A stretch of 30,669 nucleotides of DNA from Archangium sp. GTDB taxonomy: Bacteria; Myxococcota; Myxococcia; Myxococcales; Myxococcaceae. The position numbers and the translations under genes are program-made. Below the pieces are notes generated by a model. That model was not told where the DNA came from and did no database searches. It was given only the letters and a program-made list of their open reading frames with translations. Every line of letters starts with the position of its first letter. Positions within the stretch are counted from its first letter, which is position 1. The stretch is from contig JAEUJR010001070.1 in assembly GCA_016793585.1 (NCBI GenBank), forward strand, positions 1 to 30,669, written 5' to 3'. Of this stretch, positions 10,991-19,255 are shown one piece after another.

Positions 10991-11215
10991 GCGGTGCGCC
11001 CGGCTGGAACCGCTCGCAGCGACAAGGAAGTGTTTGGCCGCCCCCGGCGGTCAGGAGAGACGCGCACGACCCACGTGCAGCCAACACCCCACGAGGTGCA
11101 CACCTTCGGCAGGTAGTGCATCGTGGCCAGAGATGCGCGCCTTCCGCTCAGCCCTGGTGCTCGCTCCGATGCGCCAGCCGCGCCGCGTCGACCGGCCCGG
11201 CGGTCACAGCTGACC
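10991..11215. other. Divergent intergenic region
   Basis: This 225-nt stretch separates the CBS gene from the membrane-protein gene. It must hold promoters for both directions. I see a short GC hairpin (CCGCC-CCC-GGCGG, 11038-11050) but no clear -35/-10 pair and no credible small gene. A GTG-started extension of the right-hand gene to 11123 is possible but has poor composition. Confidence 0.5.
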
Positions 11216-11917
11216 ATGGAGCGGTGGTTCGCCACGGGAGCCCGCCCGATTCCGCTGCTCTTCAGCAACCTGCACGCGATGGCGCTCGAGGGCTGGGCCC
11301 GTCGTCAGCTCGTGGCGACGGTGGTGCTCGCGGGCCTCGTGCTCGGCGCAGGCGCACGGTGGCCGTGGGTGTTGGTGCTGCCCCTCACGTTCTCGGGGTA
11401 CCTGCTCGGCCTCGGCCTGTGGCCACACCTCGCGCGTCACTGTTCCCGGCGCCTGGGGCTGAAAGCGCTCATCGTCGTGCCGACGTCGCGGCCGTGGCTC
11501 TCGCGGCTGCTGAAGCCGGTTGGCGTCGAGCTCGGCTCCCTCGAAGGCGCGACGTTCGACCTGCACGTCGACACGCACGTCTGGCACGCCGACGTCGACG
11601 CGTTCGGCCAGGCGTTGCGGCGTGACTGCGAGCGGCTGGCGGCGCTCCGAGACGAAGGCCGGTTCGGGCCCGACGTCGTCTTCGTGGTGAACACGTTCAA
11701 TCGACGGCTGCTCGACGCGGTGGAGCAGACGCTCGGGCCTGCGCAGCGTCGTCGTGGCGTGGTGCTGCAGCGTGAATCGGCCGACGCGCACACGGCGGCA
11801 TTTCTGATGAGCGTGCAGCGCAAGATGTTCGGGCGCGTGAAAGCCGGCGAACGCGGGCGCGAAGACGTTCGAGCGTGGGACGTCGTCGTGAGCGAGACGC
11901 GACCCACCGCGCGCTGA
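11216..11917 (+). CDS. Predicted membrane-anchored protein, unknown function
   Basis: The product has 233 residues from the ATG at 11216; a GTG at 11123 would add 31 Arg/Ala/Pro-rich residues. Two hydrophobic segments lie at about residues 31-47 (QLVATVVLAGLVLGAG) and 50-70 (WVLVLPLTFSGYLLGLGLW). The remainder looks soluble and may be cytoplasmic, with a hydrophobic strand at FGPDVVFVVNTFNRR and a basic C-terminus. I recognise no family. The next gene starts 14 nt after its stop and is also a membrane protein, so the two probably form an operon and may act together. Confidence 0.7.
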   Translation: MERWFATGARPIPLLFSNLHAMALEGWARRQLVATVVLAGLVLGAGARWPWVLVLPLTFSGYLLGLGLWPHLARHCSRRLGLKALIVVPTSRPWLSRLLKPVGVELGSLEGATFDLHVDTHVWHADVDAFGQALRRDCERLAALRDEGRFGPDVVFVVNTFNRRLLDAVEQTLGPAQRRRGVVLQRESADAHTAAFLMSVQRKMFGRVKAGERGREDVRAWDVVVSETRPTAR

Positions 11918-11931
11918 CAGAGTGCCCGGCC

Positions 11932-13158
11932 GTGCGCTTCGCCTCGTGGATGTCGGTGACCTCGCTGACGCTCTGTGCCGTCGGAGCGCAGCTGACGCTC
12001 TGGCGCCGGCCCTCGGTGTTTCCGCTCGAGCACCCGCTCTTCTGGGCGACGACGGGCACGGTGATGTTCGTGTGGCTCTTCGTCGCCGTCGCGACGGTGG
12101 GCGCCGTGCGCAACCGCCCCGCCCTCACCTTCTTCGTCGCGCAGGCACCGGGCGTGATGATCATGGCGGGCGCGCTCGCGGGCCGGCTGTCGTTCTCTCG
12201 CACCGACGGAGCGTTCTTCGGCGTGCCGTTCGCGGTGGGCGTGTTGTGGCTGGTGACGACGTTTCGTTCGTACCGCGCGCTCTCGCGCGACCGTCGCTTC
12301 GTGCTCGTCGCGCTGGGCCTCGTCTTCGCGCCCCTGGGCGTCGTGCAGATTCGGGCGCGGGTGCCCCCGGCTGCGGGCACGACGCCGGCGCTGACTGCGC
12401 TGCCCCCTGCGGCCAACGACTCGGAGCGGCTCTCGACGGCCTGTGGCCACGGGCACCTCGAGCTGTCACCGCTGCTGACGTTCTTAGACGCCTCGGACGA
12501 TGGCTTCTGGCCGATGGAGCGCACGCCCACGGTCGAGCGCTCCATCGAGCGGCCACGCCTCGGAGCACCCAACCGCCGCGCTGCGCTCTCCCTCGAGACG
12601 ACCGACGCCGGTGCGCTGCTGCTCGACGCCGCCACGCTCGTGCCGCGCCCCACCGCGAGCCACCTCAACCGCTTCACCGACTTCGTGGTGACGGGCCTCG
12701 CGAACCCGTTGGTGCGCTTCGGTGCGACGGGCGAGGCGACGTTTCCCGCGGTCGCGTTCGACTACCCGAAGGGCAGGCCTGCGCAGTTCGGCGCGCTCAC
12801 GTCCTCGGGTGACTTCGTCGTGTGGCGGGCGACGAGCGCCGAGAAGGGGCCGTTCCACGAGCTGGGGCGTGGGCCGCTCGCGCGAGGCGCGCCGCTGTCG
12901 ATGACGCTGCTCGATGGAGACGAGGCGCAGTGCACGGTCACCTGGCTCGACTTCTCGGCGCAGGCCGACGTCACGCTCTCTCCTGCCGCCGGCGAGGGCG
13001 TACCGGTGAACGTGGTGCAGTTCGGCAGACCGGCGAACGACGAGTCGCGCGTCGTCGTCATCACCTCACTCGCCGCGACAGGCATCGGAGAAGGCCTCGA
13101 CACCGTCGTGCACGCGCAAGGCGTCTATCGAAACCGCGTGCTCGTCGAGCAGCGCTGA
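11932..13158 (+). CDS. Predicted multi-pass membrane protein with large soluble C-terminal domain, unknown
   Basis: From the GTG at 11932 the product has 408 residues; an ATG at 11950 is nearly as good, and a GTG at 11875 would overlap the upstream gene. About five hydrophobic segments lie in the first 150 residues (for example MSVTSLTLCAVGAQLTLW, GTVMFVWLFVAVATVGAV and VLVALGLVFAPLGVVQI). The remaining 250 or so residues are soluble, rich in beta-strand-like sequence and low in Cys. No family is recognised and no catalytic motif is obvious. It follows the other unknown membrane gene by 14 nt and converges on the zinc-finger/Yip1 gene with 4 nt between stops. Confidence 0.7.
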   Translation: MRFASWMSVTSLTLCAVGAQLTLWRRPSVFPLEHPLFWATTGTVMFVWLFVAVATVGAVRNRPALTFFVAQAPGVMIMAGALAGRLSFSRTDGAFFGVPFAVGVLWLVTTFRSYRALSRDRRFVLVALGLVFAPLGVVQIRARVPPAAGTTPALTALPPAANDSERLSTACGHGHLELSPLLTFLDASDDGFWPMERTPTVERSIERPRLGAPNRRAALSLETTDAGALLLDAATLVPRPTASHLNRFTDFVVTGLANPLVRFGATGEATFPAVAFDYPKGRPAQFGALTSSGDFVVWRATSAEKGPFHELGRGPLARGAPLSMTLLDGDEAQCTVTWLDFSAQADVTLSPAAGEGVPVNVVQFGRPANDESRVVVITSLAATGIGEGLDTVVHAQGVYRNRVLVEQR

Positions 13159-13162
13159 ACCA

Positions 13163-13972
13163 TCAGCTCTTCGAGAGCAACTTCGCTGCGAACCCGACCG
13201 CTGCGAGGCCACCGCAACACCCGAGCACGATGCTGAACCAGAGCGAGGCGACCACCGCCTTCATCGTCGTGGTGTTGTGCACCGTGCGCAGCGCCCAGAC
13301 CTGCAGCACCAGCGAATAGATGCCGGCGAGGCCACCGATGACGGGAATGGCGAGGAGCACGTTGACCGCGTGGCCGTACGCGCTGGCCCGCATCGTCGCG
13401 GTGATGGGCTTTCGGTCGGTCGCTCCCGCCAGCGCGAGGCCCAGCTGCTGCGTACCCGAGTTCAGGAAGAACATCGGTGGGTAGATGGCCACGGTGTAGA
13501 GGCTCATGGCGGCAGCGGCGAACAGCGGGTTCGCGCCGAGCCACTCGTACAGATTGACGATGGAGCGAATCGTCTCGCCGTTCCCCAGCGGCGCGAGCGA
13601 CTGCTTCATCTGCGCGCCCTGCGACCAGAAGTTGAACGCGTTGTACGGAATCGACACGACGGCGACGAAGCCCGACACGAGCCAGCCGAAGAAGAACGCG
13701 TCACGCCACGAGCCCTCGGGCGTGATGGCGGCGACGTACTCACCGGGCTTGAACACCGCGAGCTTCGCCTGGGCGAAGAAGGCGCTGACGAGGCCCAGCT
13801 CGGCGCGGCGCTCCCAGGGCAACACCACACGTGTCGAGGCGCCGACGAGCTTCACGCACGATGGGCACTGCTTCGCGTCGTCGAGCTCGCAGCGGCCGCA
13901 GACGAAGTTTCCGCAGCGGGAGCAGGTGCCAGTGGCGGCCGTGTCGGGGTGGAGGGCGCAGGACGCGTTCAT
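13163..13972 (-). CDS. Zinc-finger plus Yip1-like membrane protein
   Basis: This 269-residue protein starts with a B-box-like zinc module (residues 5-39) with candidate ligands Cys5, His8, Cys17, Cys20, Cys25, Cys28, Cys36 and Cys39. After a linker there are about five hydrophobic segments (for example 93-112, 149-170, 203-230 and 238-262), and residues 65-265 resemble the Yip1 family (FKPGEYVAAI near the start of the domain, then GHAVNVLLAIPVIGGLAG). Bacterial Yip1-family proteins are integral membrane proteins of unclear role. It is the last gene of a four-gene operon, 24 nt after the TIMP-like gene. A related zinc module occurs in the gene at 16500. Confidence 0.78.
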   Translation of the reverse strand: MNASCALHPDTAATGTCSRCGNFVCGRCELDDAKQCPSCVKLVGASTRVVLPWERRAELGLVSAFFAQAKLAVFKPGEYVAAITPEGSWRDAFFFGWLVSGFVAVVSIPYNAFNFWSQGAQMKQSLAPLGNGETIRSIVNLYEWLGANPLFAAAAMSLYTVAIYPPMFFLNSGTQQLGLALAGATDRKPITATMRASAYGHAVNVLLAIPVIGGLAGIYSLVLQVWALRTVHNTTTMKAVVASLWFSIVLGCCGGLAAVGFAAKLLSKS

Positions 13973-13996
13973 GGAGGCGAGGCGTAGCGCATTCGT

Positions 13997-14449
13997 TCAG
14001 CCGCCGCCCTTGATGAGCTGCTCGTACTTCTTCTGCGCCTCGGCGACGCGCGCCTCGAGCTGCGAGAGCGGCATCGACTTCACGCCTTCGGCCACGACGC
14101 CCTTCGCGACGTCTTTCTCGAGCGTGAGCGAATGCGCCCCGCAGCCGTTGAGCTCGTTCTTCGGCCCAGAGAGGATGAGCACCAGGCGCTGGCCCTTCGT
14201 GAAGGCGCGCAGCGAGGCGTTGCAGTTGCCGCCGTCGCCACCTTCGACCATCACCGCTCCGCTTCGCTTCGGGCCGGCGAGCTGCTTCTCGACGGTCACC
14301 TTCATCGACTGCTCACCGACCTCGACGACGTTCACCACCACGACCGAGCCGCCCATCGCGTTGTCGAGGAAGGTGGAGTCAGTCGAGCACTTGCAGGCGA
14401 ACGCTCTGGCCCCCAGACACAGCGTCACCACCACGAGCAGCTTCGACAT
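13997..14449 (-). CDS. Secreted TIMP/netrin-like domain protein
   Basis: The 150-residue protein has a cleavable signal peptide with a likely cut after AFA (residue 18), leaving Cys19-Lys-Cys21 at the mature N-terminus. A mature Cys-x-Cys start, a following F..A pattern, a strand (GGSVVVVNVVEV), and two later cysteines in CNASLRAFTKGQRLVLILSG (Cys76) and NGCGAHSLT (Cys103) follow the N-terminal domain of TIMPs, where the first and third residues pair with two downstream cysteines. In TIMPs the free N-terminal Cys binds the zinc of metalloproteases; whether that holds here is inference. A charged C-terminal helix follows (LSQLEARVAEAQKKYEQL). It starts 3 nt after the glycosidase stop and has a good GAGGTG ribosome site. 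Confidence 0.7.
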   Translation of the reverse strand: MSKLLVVVTLCLGARAFACKCSTDSTFLDNAMGGSVVVVNVVEVGEQSMKVTVEKQLAGPKRSGAVMVEGGDGGNCNASLRAFTKGQRLVLILSGPKNELNGCGAHSLTLEKDVAKGVVAEGVKSMPLSQLEARVAEAQKKYEQLIKGGG

Positions 14450-14452
14450 GGT

Positions 14453-15838
14453 TCACCTCGGAATGTTGGCGCCGATGGCGCGAAACGGCTCGACCGACTC
14501 GGTGGGCACCCGACGCAGCGTCGTCTGCTCGATGGTGAAGAGCCCGAACTGGGCGTCGTAGCCCTCGGCCCACTCGAAGTTGTCCATGAGGCTCCAGTGC
14601 GCGTAGCCCCGCACATCGGCGCCGTCGCGGCGCGCGCGCTCGATGGCCGTGAGGTGTTGCACGAGGAAGGGCGTGCGCAGCTTGCCCGACCGGTCGGCCA
14701 GCCCGTTCTCGGTGATGACGATGGGCCAGCCGTACGCCGAGAAGCGCGTGAGGAAGCTGTACAGGCCGTCAGGGTACAGGTCCCACCCGAGGTCCGAGAC
14801 GGCGCGGCCCTTTCGGTACGTCAGCTGCGAGAACGACGCCGAGCCGAGGTCGGCCCGCACCATGTCGCGCGTGTAGTAGTTGAGGCCCAGCACGTCGATG
14901 CTGCCTGCGAGGTCGGGAACGTTCTCGTCGATGGTGATGGCGCCGGGCACCGAGAGCAGAATTCGGCCCGTCTTCAGCGCGCGTGGAATCGACTCGTTCG
15001 AGTAGTCGTCGGTGAGCCCCGCGATGGCGGCGTCGAGCGGGCTGGCGGTCGCAGGCTGAAAGTACCGAACGTGGTGCGCGACCGAGAGGCGGGTGGCGAA
15101 CCCGTCACCATCGGCGTCGACGTCGTCGACCTCTCGCAGCGCCACGGCCATGCGCGCGTGCGCCTTGAGCATGTTGGCGATGACCTTCGTCTGCGTGACG
15201 GTGTCGTCCTTCTTCCCGGGCGGGAAGATGCCGTTGAGGTAGCCCTGCACCGCGTAGACGTTGGGTTCGTTCAGCGTCACCCACCAGTCGACCTGGTCCT
15301 TGAGGTTGCCAGCCACGCGACGGGTGAAGCGCTCGAGGTCGGCCTTGCTCGCTTCGTTCTCGAACCCGCCCGCCTCGACGACCCACTTCGGCAGCGTGAA
15401 GTGATGCAGCGTCACCATGGGCTCGATGCCGGCGGCGCGCAGCTTCACGCACCACTCGCGGTAGCGCTGCATGGCCGCGTCGTTCCACTCGCCTTTGCGC
15501 GGCTCGAGGCGGCTCCACTCGACGCTGAAGCGGTAGGTGGTCGAGCCCAGGGCCTTCATCGCCACGAGGTCTTCGTCGAAGCGGTTCCAGCTGTCGGTCG
15601 CGACGGTGGAGCGGTCTTGATTCTTGATGTGCGGCCGCCCGTCGGGGAACGCGCCGGCCTCGAAGTCGGTCCAGCTGTTGTCGAGCCCGCCTTCGATTTG
15701 ATGGGCGGCCGTGGCAGTGCCCCAGAGGAACCCGCGCGGCAGGCCTTTGCCCAGCGCACCGACGTCGCCGCTCACGTCGTCGAGGCCCGCGCGCGGCTGA
15801 CACGCCGTGCAGAGCAGCAGCACGAGCACGCGCTTCAT
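14453..15838 (-). CDS. Family 1 glycoside hydrolase (beta-glucosidase type), exported
   Basis: This 461-residue protein has the full family 1 layout. The acid/base Glu191 is in TLNEPNVYAVQG, the nucleophile Glu377 is in IVITENGL, and other family motifs are LPRGFLWGTATAAHQIEGG and NFEWAEGYDAQFGLF. The expected reaction is retaining hydrolysis of terminal beta-linked glucosides or galactosides. The first 13 residues (MKRVLVLLLCTAC) form an export signal that may be a lipobox, although Cys at -3 is atypical, so periplasmic or lipid-anchored location is likely; most bacterial family 1 enzymes are cytoplasmic. A DADGDG stretch (241-246) might bind calcium. A strong GGAGGTG site precedes the start, which overlaps the upstream gene by four bases (ATGA). 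Confidence 0.93.
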   Translation of the reverse strand: MKRVLVLLLCTACQPRAGLDDVSGDVGALGKGLPRGFLWGTATAAHQIEGGLDNSWTDFEAGAFPDGRPHIKNQDRSTVATDSWNRFDEDLVAMKALGSTTYRFSVEWSRLEPRKGEWNDAAMQRYREWCVKLRAAGIEPMVTLHHFTLPKWVVEAGGFENEASKADLERFTRRVAGNLKDQVDWWVTLNEPNVYAVQGYLNGIFPPGKKDDTVTQTKVIANMLKAHARMAVALREVDDVDADGDGFATRLSVAHHVRYFQPATASPLDAAIAGLTDDYSNESIPRALKTGRILLSVPGAITIDENVPDLAGSIDVLGLNYYTRDMVRADLGSASFSQLTYRKGRAVSDLGWDLYPDGLYSFLTRFSAYGWPIVITENGLADRSGKLRTPFLVQHLTAIERARRDGADVRGYAHWSLMDNFEWAEGYDAQFGLFTIEQTTLRRVPTESVEPFRAIGANIPR

Positions 15839-16449
15839 CGCGCACCTCCGAAGGTGCCGCTCACGAGCAGCATCGCCGACTCGACGTTGTTCAACCGGTA
15901 CACAAAACCCGTGAAGCGCAGCCCGAAGCCGCTGCCGAGCGAGAGGTCGGCCGAGCCGATGAGCCCCAGGGGCGCGACCCAGCCGAGCGAGAAGCGGCCG
16001 TTCTCGAAGGGGCCGAGGTCGACCGAGAGGTGCCCGGGCACCAGGCCGAGGTGGTCGAACACGCCGAGCGAGAGCCCCGCGCTGCCGAACGAGACCTGCC
16101 CGCGCAGCGTCGGCAACACCTGCACTGCCGGCTGCGCCTCGGGAGCGACCTGCGCGACGACGCCCGCCACCACCGACCAGCGCTCGCCCGACCAGCCGAC
16201 CCGCGCCGCGCCCGTGAGCGTGAACAACGAGCCCCCACGCACGAGCGGAGCCGAGACCATCGCGCCGCCTTCGACGACGAAGCCGCCGAAGACGCCGCGC
16301 GCCGAGACGGTGGGCACCAGCAGGCCTTCACCCAGCCGCGAGCCGGTGACCGTGTAGCTCGAGCCCAGGACGCCGACGCCAGCCGCGACGTTCGAGTCGA
16401 GCAACCGCTCGGGAGCCGCCGCGACGATGAGAGCCAGGAGCACCGCCAT
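15835..16449 (-). CDS. Small exported protein, probable outer-membrane beta-barrel
   Basis: The product has 204 residues starting with a short hydrophobic signal (MAVLLALIVAAAPE). The mature part has many alternating hydrophobic and polar strands rich in Gly, Val, Ser and Leu (for example FGGFVVEGGAMVSAPL, FSLGWVAPLGLIGSADLSLGSGFGLRFTGFVY) and no Cys, which suits a small transmembrane beta-barrel. No named family is recognised. It is the first gene of the operon that continues with the glycosidase (four-base overlap), so it could help sugars or the enzyme reach the outer membrane, but that is inference. Confidence 0.7.
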   Translation of the reverse strand: MAVLLALIVAAAPERLLDSNVAAGVGVLGSSYTVTGSRLGEGLLVPTVSARGVFGGFVVEGGAMVSAPLVRGGSLFTLTGAARVGWSGERWSVVAGVVAQVAPEAQPAVQVLPTLRGQVSFGSAGLSLGVFDHLGLVPGHLSVDLGPFENGRFSLGWVAPLGLIGSADLSLGSGFGLRFTGFVYRLNNVESAMLLVSGTFGGAR

Positions 16450-16499
16450 GGCGCCAGCTTAAGCCCAGAGGCGGGCGACCGAACGCGTAGACTCACCGC

Positions 16500-17276
16500 G
16501 TGCCCGACGCAGCCTTCTGCCCTCGTCATTCCGACCGCGCGTCGGTCGCGACCTGTCAGCGGTGCGGAACGTTCGTCTGCGAGCTCGACGTGAGGCGGCT
16601 GGTGAACGGCGTCTTCTGCGAGACGTGCGCGGTGCGGCCCGAGGTCGCGTACCTCGACACGCTCAAGCAGCAGTACTGGGGCAAACGAGAGGTCTGGGCG
16701 TGGCTGTTCGGCCTGTCGGGGGTCGCCGCCATCTTCGCGGCCGTCATTGCAGCCACGTCGAAGACGACGAACGTGACCGCTCGGCTGGTATGGGCAGGCT
16801 CGTTCGCCGCGTTCGCAGGGCTGGGCATCGCCTTCTGGCTGGGCGTCAAACACGCACGCGTCGGCCTCGTGCTGCTCTTCGCGCTCTTCGCCATCGTGAT
16901 GCTGGTCGAGGTCGGCCCGCTCTCGGTCATCTCGCTGCTGCTCCCGGGAGCCCTGCTCGTCTCGATGCTCACAGACGTGCGCACGAAGCTCTTCTTCCGA
17001 ATCGACGTTTCCTCCGCGGTGCTCGAGCGAGAGTGGCGGCGGCAGTACGACAACCCGCTCGCGCGCTCTGCGTTGTCGCTCGGCTTCGGCAGCTTCTTCT
17101 TCCCCCTCTTCGCCCCCATCGCAGTGGTGAGCAGCGTCATCGCGCTCACGCGGGTGAACCCGAACGCGCAGCCCCCCATCGGAGGACGTGGCCGTGCGGT
17201 CGCGGGGCTGGTACTCGGTCTGTTGGGCGCCCTCTTCTGGTTCGGTCTCTTCGGCGCTCAACTGCTTCGCGAATGA
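16500..17276 (+). CDS. Zinc-finger membrane protein (DUF4190-like C-terminus)
   Basis: This 258-residue product starts at GTG 16500. Residues 7-43 form a zinc module with Cys7, His10, Cys19, Cys22, Cys27, Asp30, Cys40 and Cys43, close to the module in the protein at 13163-13972 but with Asp replacing one Cys. Several hydrophobic segments follow (about 65-87, 95-116, 120-155), then a hydrophilic stretch and a final two-segment part (LGFGSFFFPLFAPIAVVSSVIAL, then GRAVAGLVLGLLGALFWFGLF) that resembles the DUF4190 arrangement. Function is unknown. Its stop overlaps the start of the S9 peptidase gene (ATGA), so the two are translationally coupled. It is divergent from the glycosidase operon with only 50 nt between. 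Confidence 0.78.
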   Translation: MPDAAFCPRHSDRASVATCQRCGTFVCELDVRRLVNGVFCETCAVRPEVAYLDTLKQQYWGKREVWAWLFGLSGVAAIFAAVIAATSKTTNVTARLVWAGSFAAFAGLGIAFWLGVKHARVGLVLLFALFAIVMLVEVGPLSVISLLLPGALLVSMLTDVRTKLFFRIDVSSAVLEREWRRQYDNPLARSALSLGFGSFFFPLFAPIAVVSSVIALTRVNPNAQPPIGGRGRAVAGLVLGLLGALFWFGLFGAQLLRE

Positions 17277-19192
17277 ACTCGCTCCTGCTCACGCTGCTGC
17301 TCGCTGCACCCGACGCCGGCACGCCCCTGCTCCCTCGCGCGCTGCTCCTGGGGAACGCCGAGTTCGCGGCGCCGCAGCTGTCTCCCGATGGCTCGCGCCT
17401 CGCGTACCTGAAGCCCGACGAGAAGAACGTGGTGCAGCTGTGGGTGCGCACGCTCGGCCTGACCGACGACGCGATGCTGACGGCCGAGCCGACGCGTGGC
17501 GTGCGCTCCTTCCGGTGGACGGAGGACTCGAGCGCCCTGCTCTTTCCGCAAGACGCCGATGGCGACGAGCGGTTTCACGTCTTCGTCGTCGACGCAGTGA
17601 CGAAGGCGCAGCGCGACCTCACGCCGTGGCCCAAGTCGCGCAACGAGGTGCTCGAGACGAACGTGAAGGCGCCCGACCACGTGCTCGTCACCTCGAACCG
17701 CCGCGACGCGCGCTTCTTCGACGTGCTGCGCCTCAACTGGAGAACGGGCGAGCTGGCGACCGACACGGTGAACCCGGGCGACGTCTCGCAGTGGTTCGTC
17801 GACGCCGACTTCAAGGTGCGCGCAGCGAAGGCGTCACTGGCCAACGGCGGCTCTGAGCTGCGCGTGCGCGACACGCTCAAGACGCCGTGGCGCGCGCTCA
17901 TCACCGCGAGCCTCGAAGAGAACGTGCGGCCCTTCGGCTTCACGCTCGACGGCAAGAGCCTGCTGCTCGCCTCGACCATCTCGAGCGACACCGATCGCGT
18001 CATCGAGAAGTCGCTCAAGTCGGGCACCGAGCGCCTGCTCGCGACGAACGCGAAGAGCGACGTCACCGACGTGGTGTGGAACCGCGCGAGCTCGCAGCTG
18101 CGCGCCATCGGCTTCGAGGTGAACGGCCGCCGCGAGTGGACGGCGCTCGACTGGGCCTTCGGTGTCGAGGTCGATCAACTGAAAGCGGTCGCGCCGGGAG
18201 AGATCGATCTCGTCAGCACCGATCGCACCGACCTCAAGTGGGTCGTCTCGTTCTCGAGCGACACGCGGCCACCGACCTACGTGCTGTGGGACCGCAAGGC
18301 GAAGGTGGCGACGCCGCTCGGCGCCGCGTTTCCGAAGCTCGACCCCGCGATGCTCGCCTCGATGACGCCGGTGACGATTCCGACGCGTGATGGCCTCTCG
18401 CTGCAGGCCTTCCTCACGCTGCCCAACGGCGTGCCGGCGACGAAGCTGCCGCTCGTGCTGCTCGTGCACGGCGGCCCGTGGTGGAGAGACCGCTTCGGCT
18501 TTCACCCACAGGCGCAGCTGCTCGCCAATCGCGGCGCGGCCGTGTTGCAGGTGAACTACCGGGGCTCGACGGGCTCCGGGAAGCGCTTCGTCAACGCGAG
18601 CAACCGGCAGTGGGGCCTGACGATGCAGGACGACTTGAGCGACGCGGTGGCGTGGGCGGTGAAAGAAGGCGTCGCTGATTCGTCGCGCGTGGCCATCATG
18701 GGCCAGAGCTATGGCGGCTACGCGACGTTGATGGGGCTCGCGAAGACCCCCGAGCAGTTCCGCTGCGGCGTCGACCTCGTGGGCCCTGCGAACCTCTTCA
18801 CGCTGCTGGCCGCGATTCCGCCCTGGTGGAAGTCGGCCGAGGCGACGTTCTTCCGCCGCGTGGGCAACCCGAGCGACCCGAAGGACAAGGAGTTGCTCAC
18901 GGCCGCGTCACCTTCGTTCATCGCCGACCGCATCACGGCGCCGTTGCTCATCGGGCAGGGCCAGAACGACCCGCGCGTGAAGCCGTCGGAGTCGGAGCAG
19001 ATCGTCAGCGCGATGAGAGGCGCCAACCGCACCGTCACGTACGTCGTCTACGCCGACGAGGGTCACGGGCTGGCGCGCCCCGAGAACCGCATCGACTTCG
19101 CCGCACGCACCGAGCAGTTCCTGTCGACGTGCCTGGGGCTGAAGAAAGAAGCGACGCCTTCACCCGCGGGTTCGAGCGGCGTCGTTCGATAG
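17273..19192 (+). CDS. S9 family serine peptidase (prolyl oligopeptidase / acylaminoacyl peptidase type)
   Basis: This 639-residue exported enzyme has an N-terminal signal (MNSLLLTLLLAAPDAG), a beta-propeller half (about 30-350; SPDGSRLAYLKPDE is typical), and an alpha/beta-hydrolase half (about 380-635). The catalytic Ser479 is in IMGQSYGGYATLMG, Asp566 in GQGQNDPRVKPSES, and His598 in YADEGHGLARPENR. The motif LVLLVHGGPWWRD forms the oxyanion region. It probably cleaves short peptides after specific residues in the periplasm or outside the cell. The start at 17273 overlaps the upstream stop; in-frame codons continue further upstream but lie inside the zinc-finger gene in another frame. Confidence 0.93.
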   Translation: MNSLLLTLLLAAPDAGTPLLPRALLLGNAEFAAPQLSPDGSRLAYLKPDEKNVVQLWVRTLGLTDDAMLTAEPTRGVRSFRWTEDSSALLFPQDADGDERFHVFVVDAVTKAQRDLTPWPKSRNEVLETNVKAPDHVLVTSNRRDARFFDVLRLNWRTGELATDTVNPGDVSQWFVDADFKVRAAKASLANGGSELRVRDTLKTPWRALITASLEENVRPFGFTLDGKSLLLASTISSDTDRVIEKSLKSGTERLLATNAKSDVTDVVWNRASSQLRAIGFEVNGRREWTALDWAFGVEVDQLKAVAPGEIDLVSTDRTDLKWVVSFSSDTRPPTYVLWDRKAKVATPLGAAFPKLDPAMLASMTPVTIPTRDGLSLQAFLTLPNGVPATKLPLVLLVHGGPWWRDRFGFHPQAQLLANRGAAVLQVNYRGSTGSGKRFVNASNRQWGLTMQDDLSDAVAWAVKEGVADSSRVAIMGQSYGGYATLMGLAKTPEQFRCGVDLVGPANLFTLLAAIPPWWKSAEATFFRRVGNPSDPKDKELLTAASPSFIADRITAPLLIGQGQNDPRVKPSESEQIVSAMRGANRTVTYVVYADEGHGLARPENRIDFAARTEQFLSTCLGLKKEATPSPAGSSGVVR

Positions 19193-19255
19193 CGAGTCGA
19201 GCGCCCCGCAGACGAAGCCGTGTCCTCCTTTTCGGTGGGCGGCATACCCGCGCGC

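Noticed and set aside
11123..11215. GTG-started extension of the membrane gene at 11216
   Set aside because: It adds Arg/Ala/Pro-rich residues ahead of the protein and has no ribosome site; the ATG at 11216 is preferred.
14132..16357. Long plus-strand frame across the glycosidase operon
   Set aside because: It is antisense to three genes with catalytic motifs or signal peptides and has no recognisable domain.
16562..17272. Upstream extension of the S9 peptidase frame
   Set aside because: It lies inside the zinc-finger gene in another frame; the ATG at 17273 gives a signal peptide and a typical ATGA overlap.
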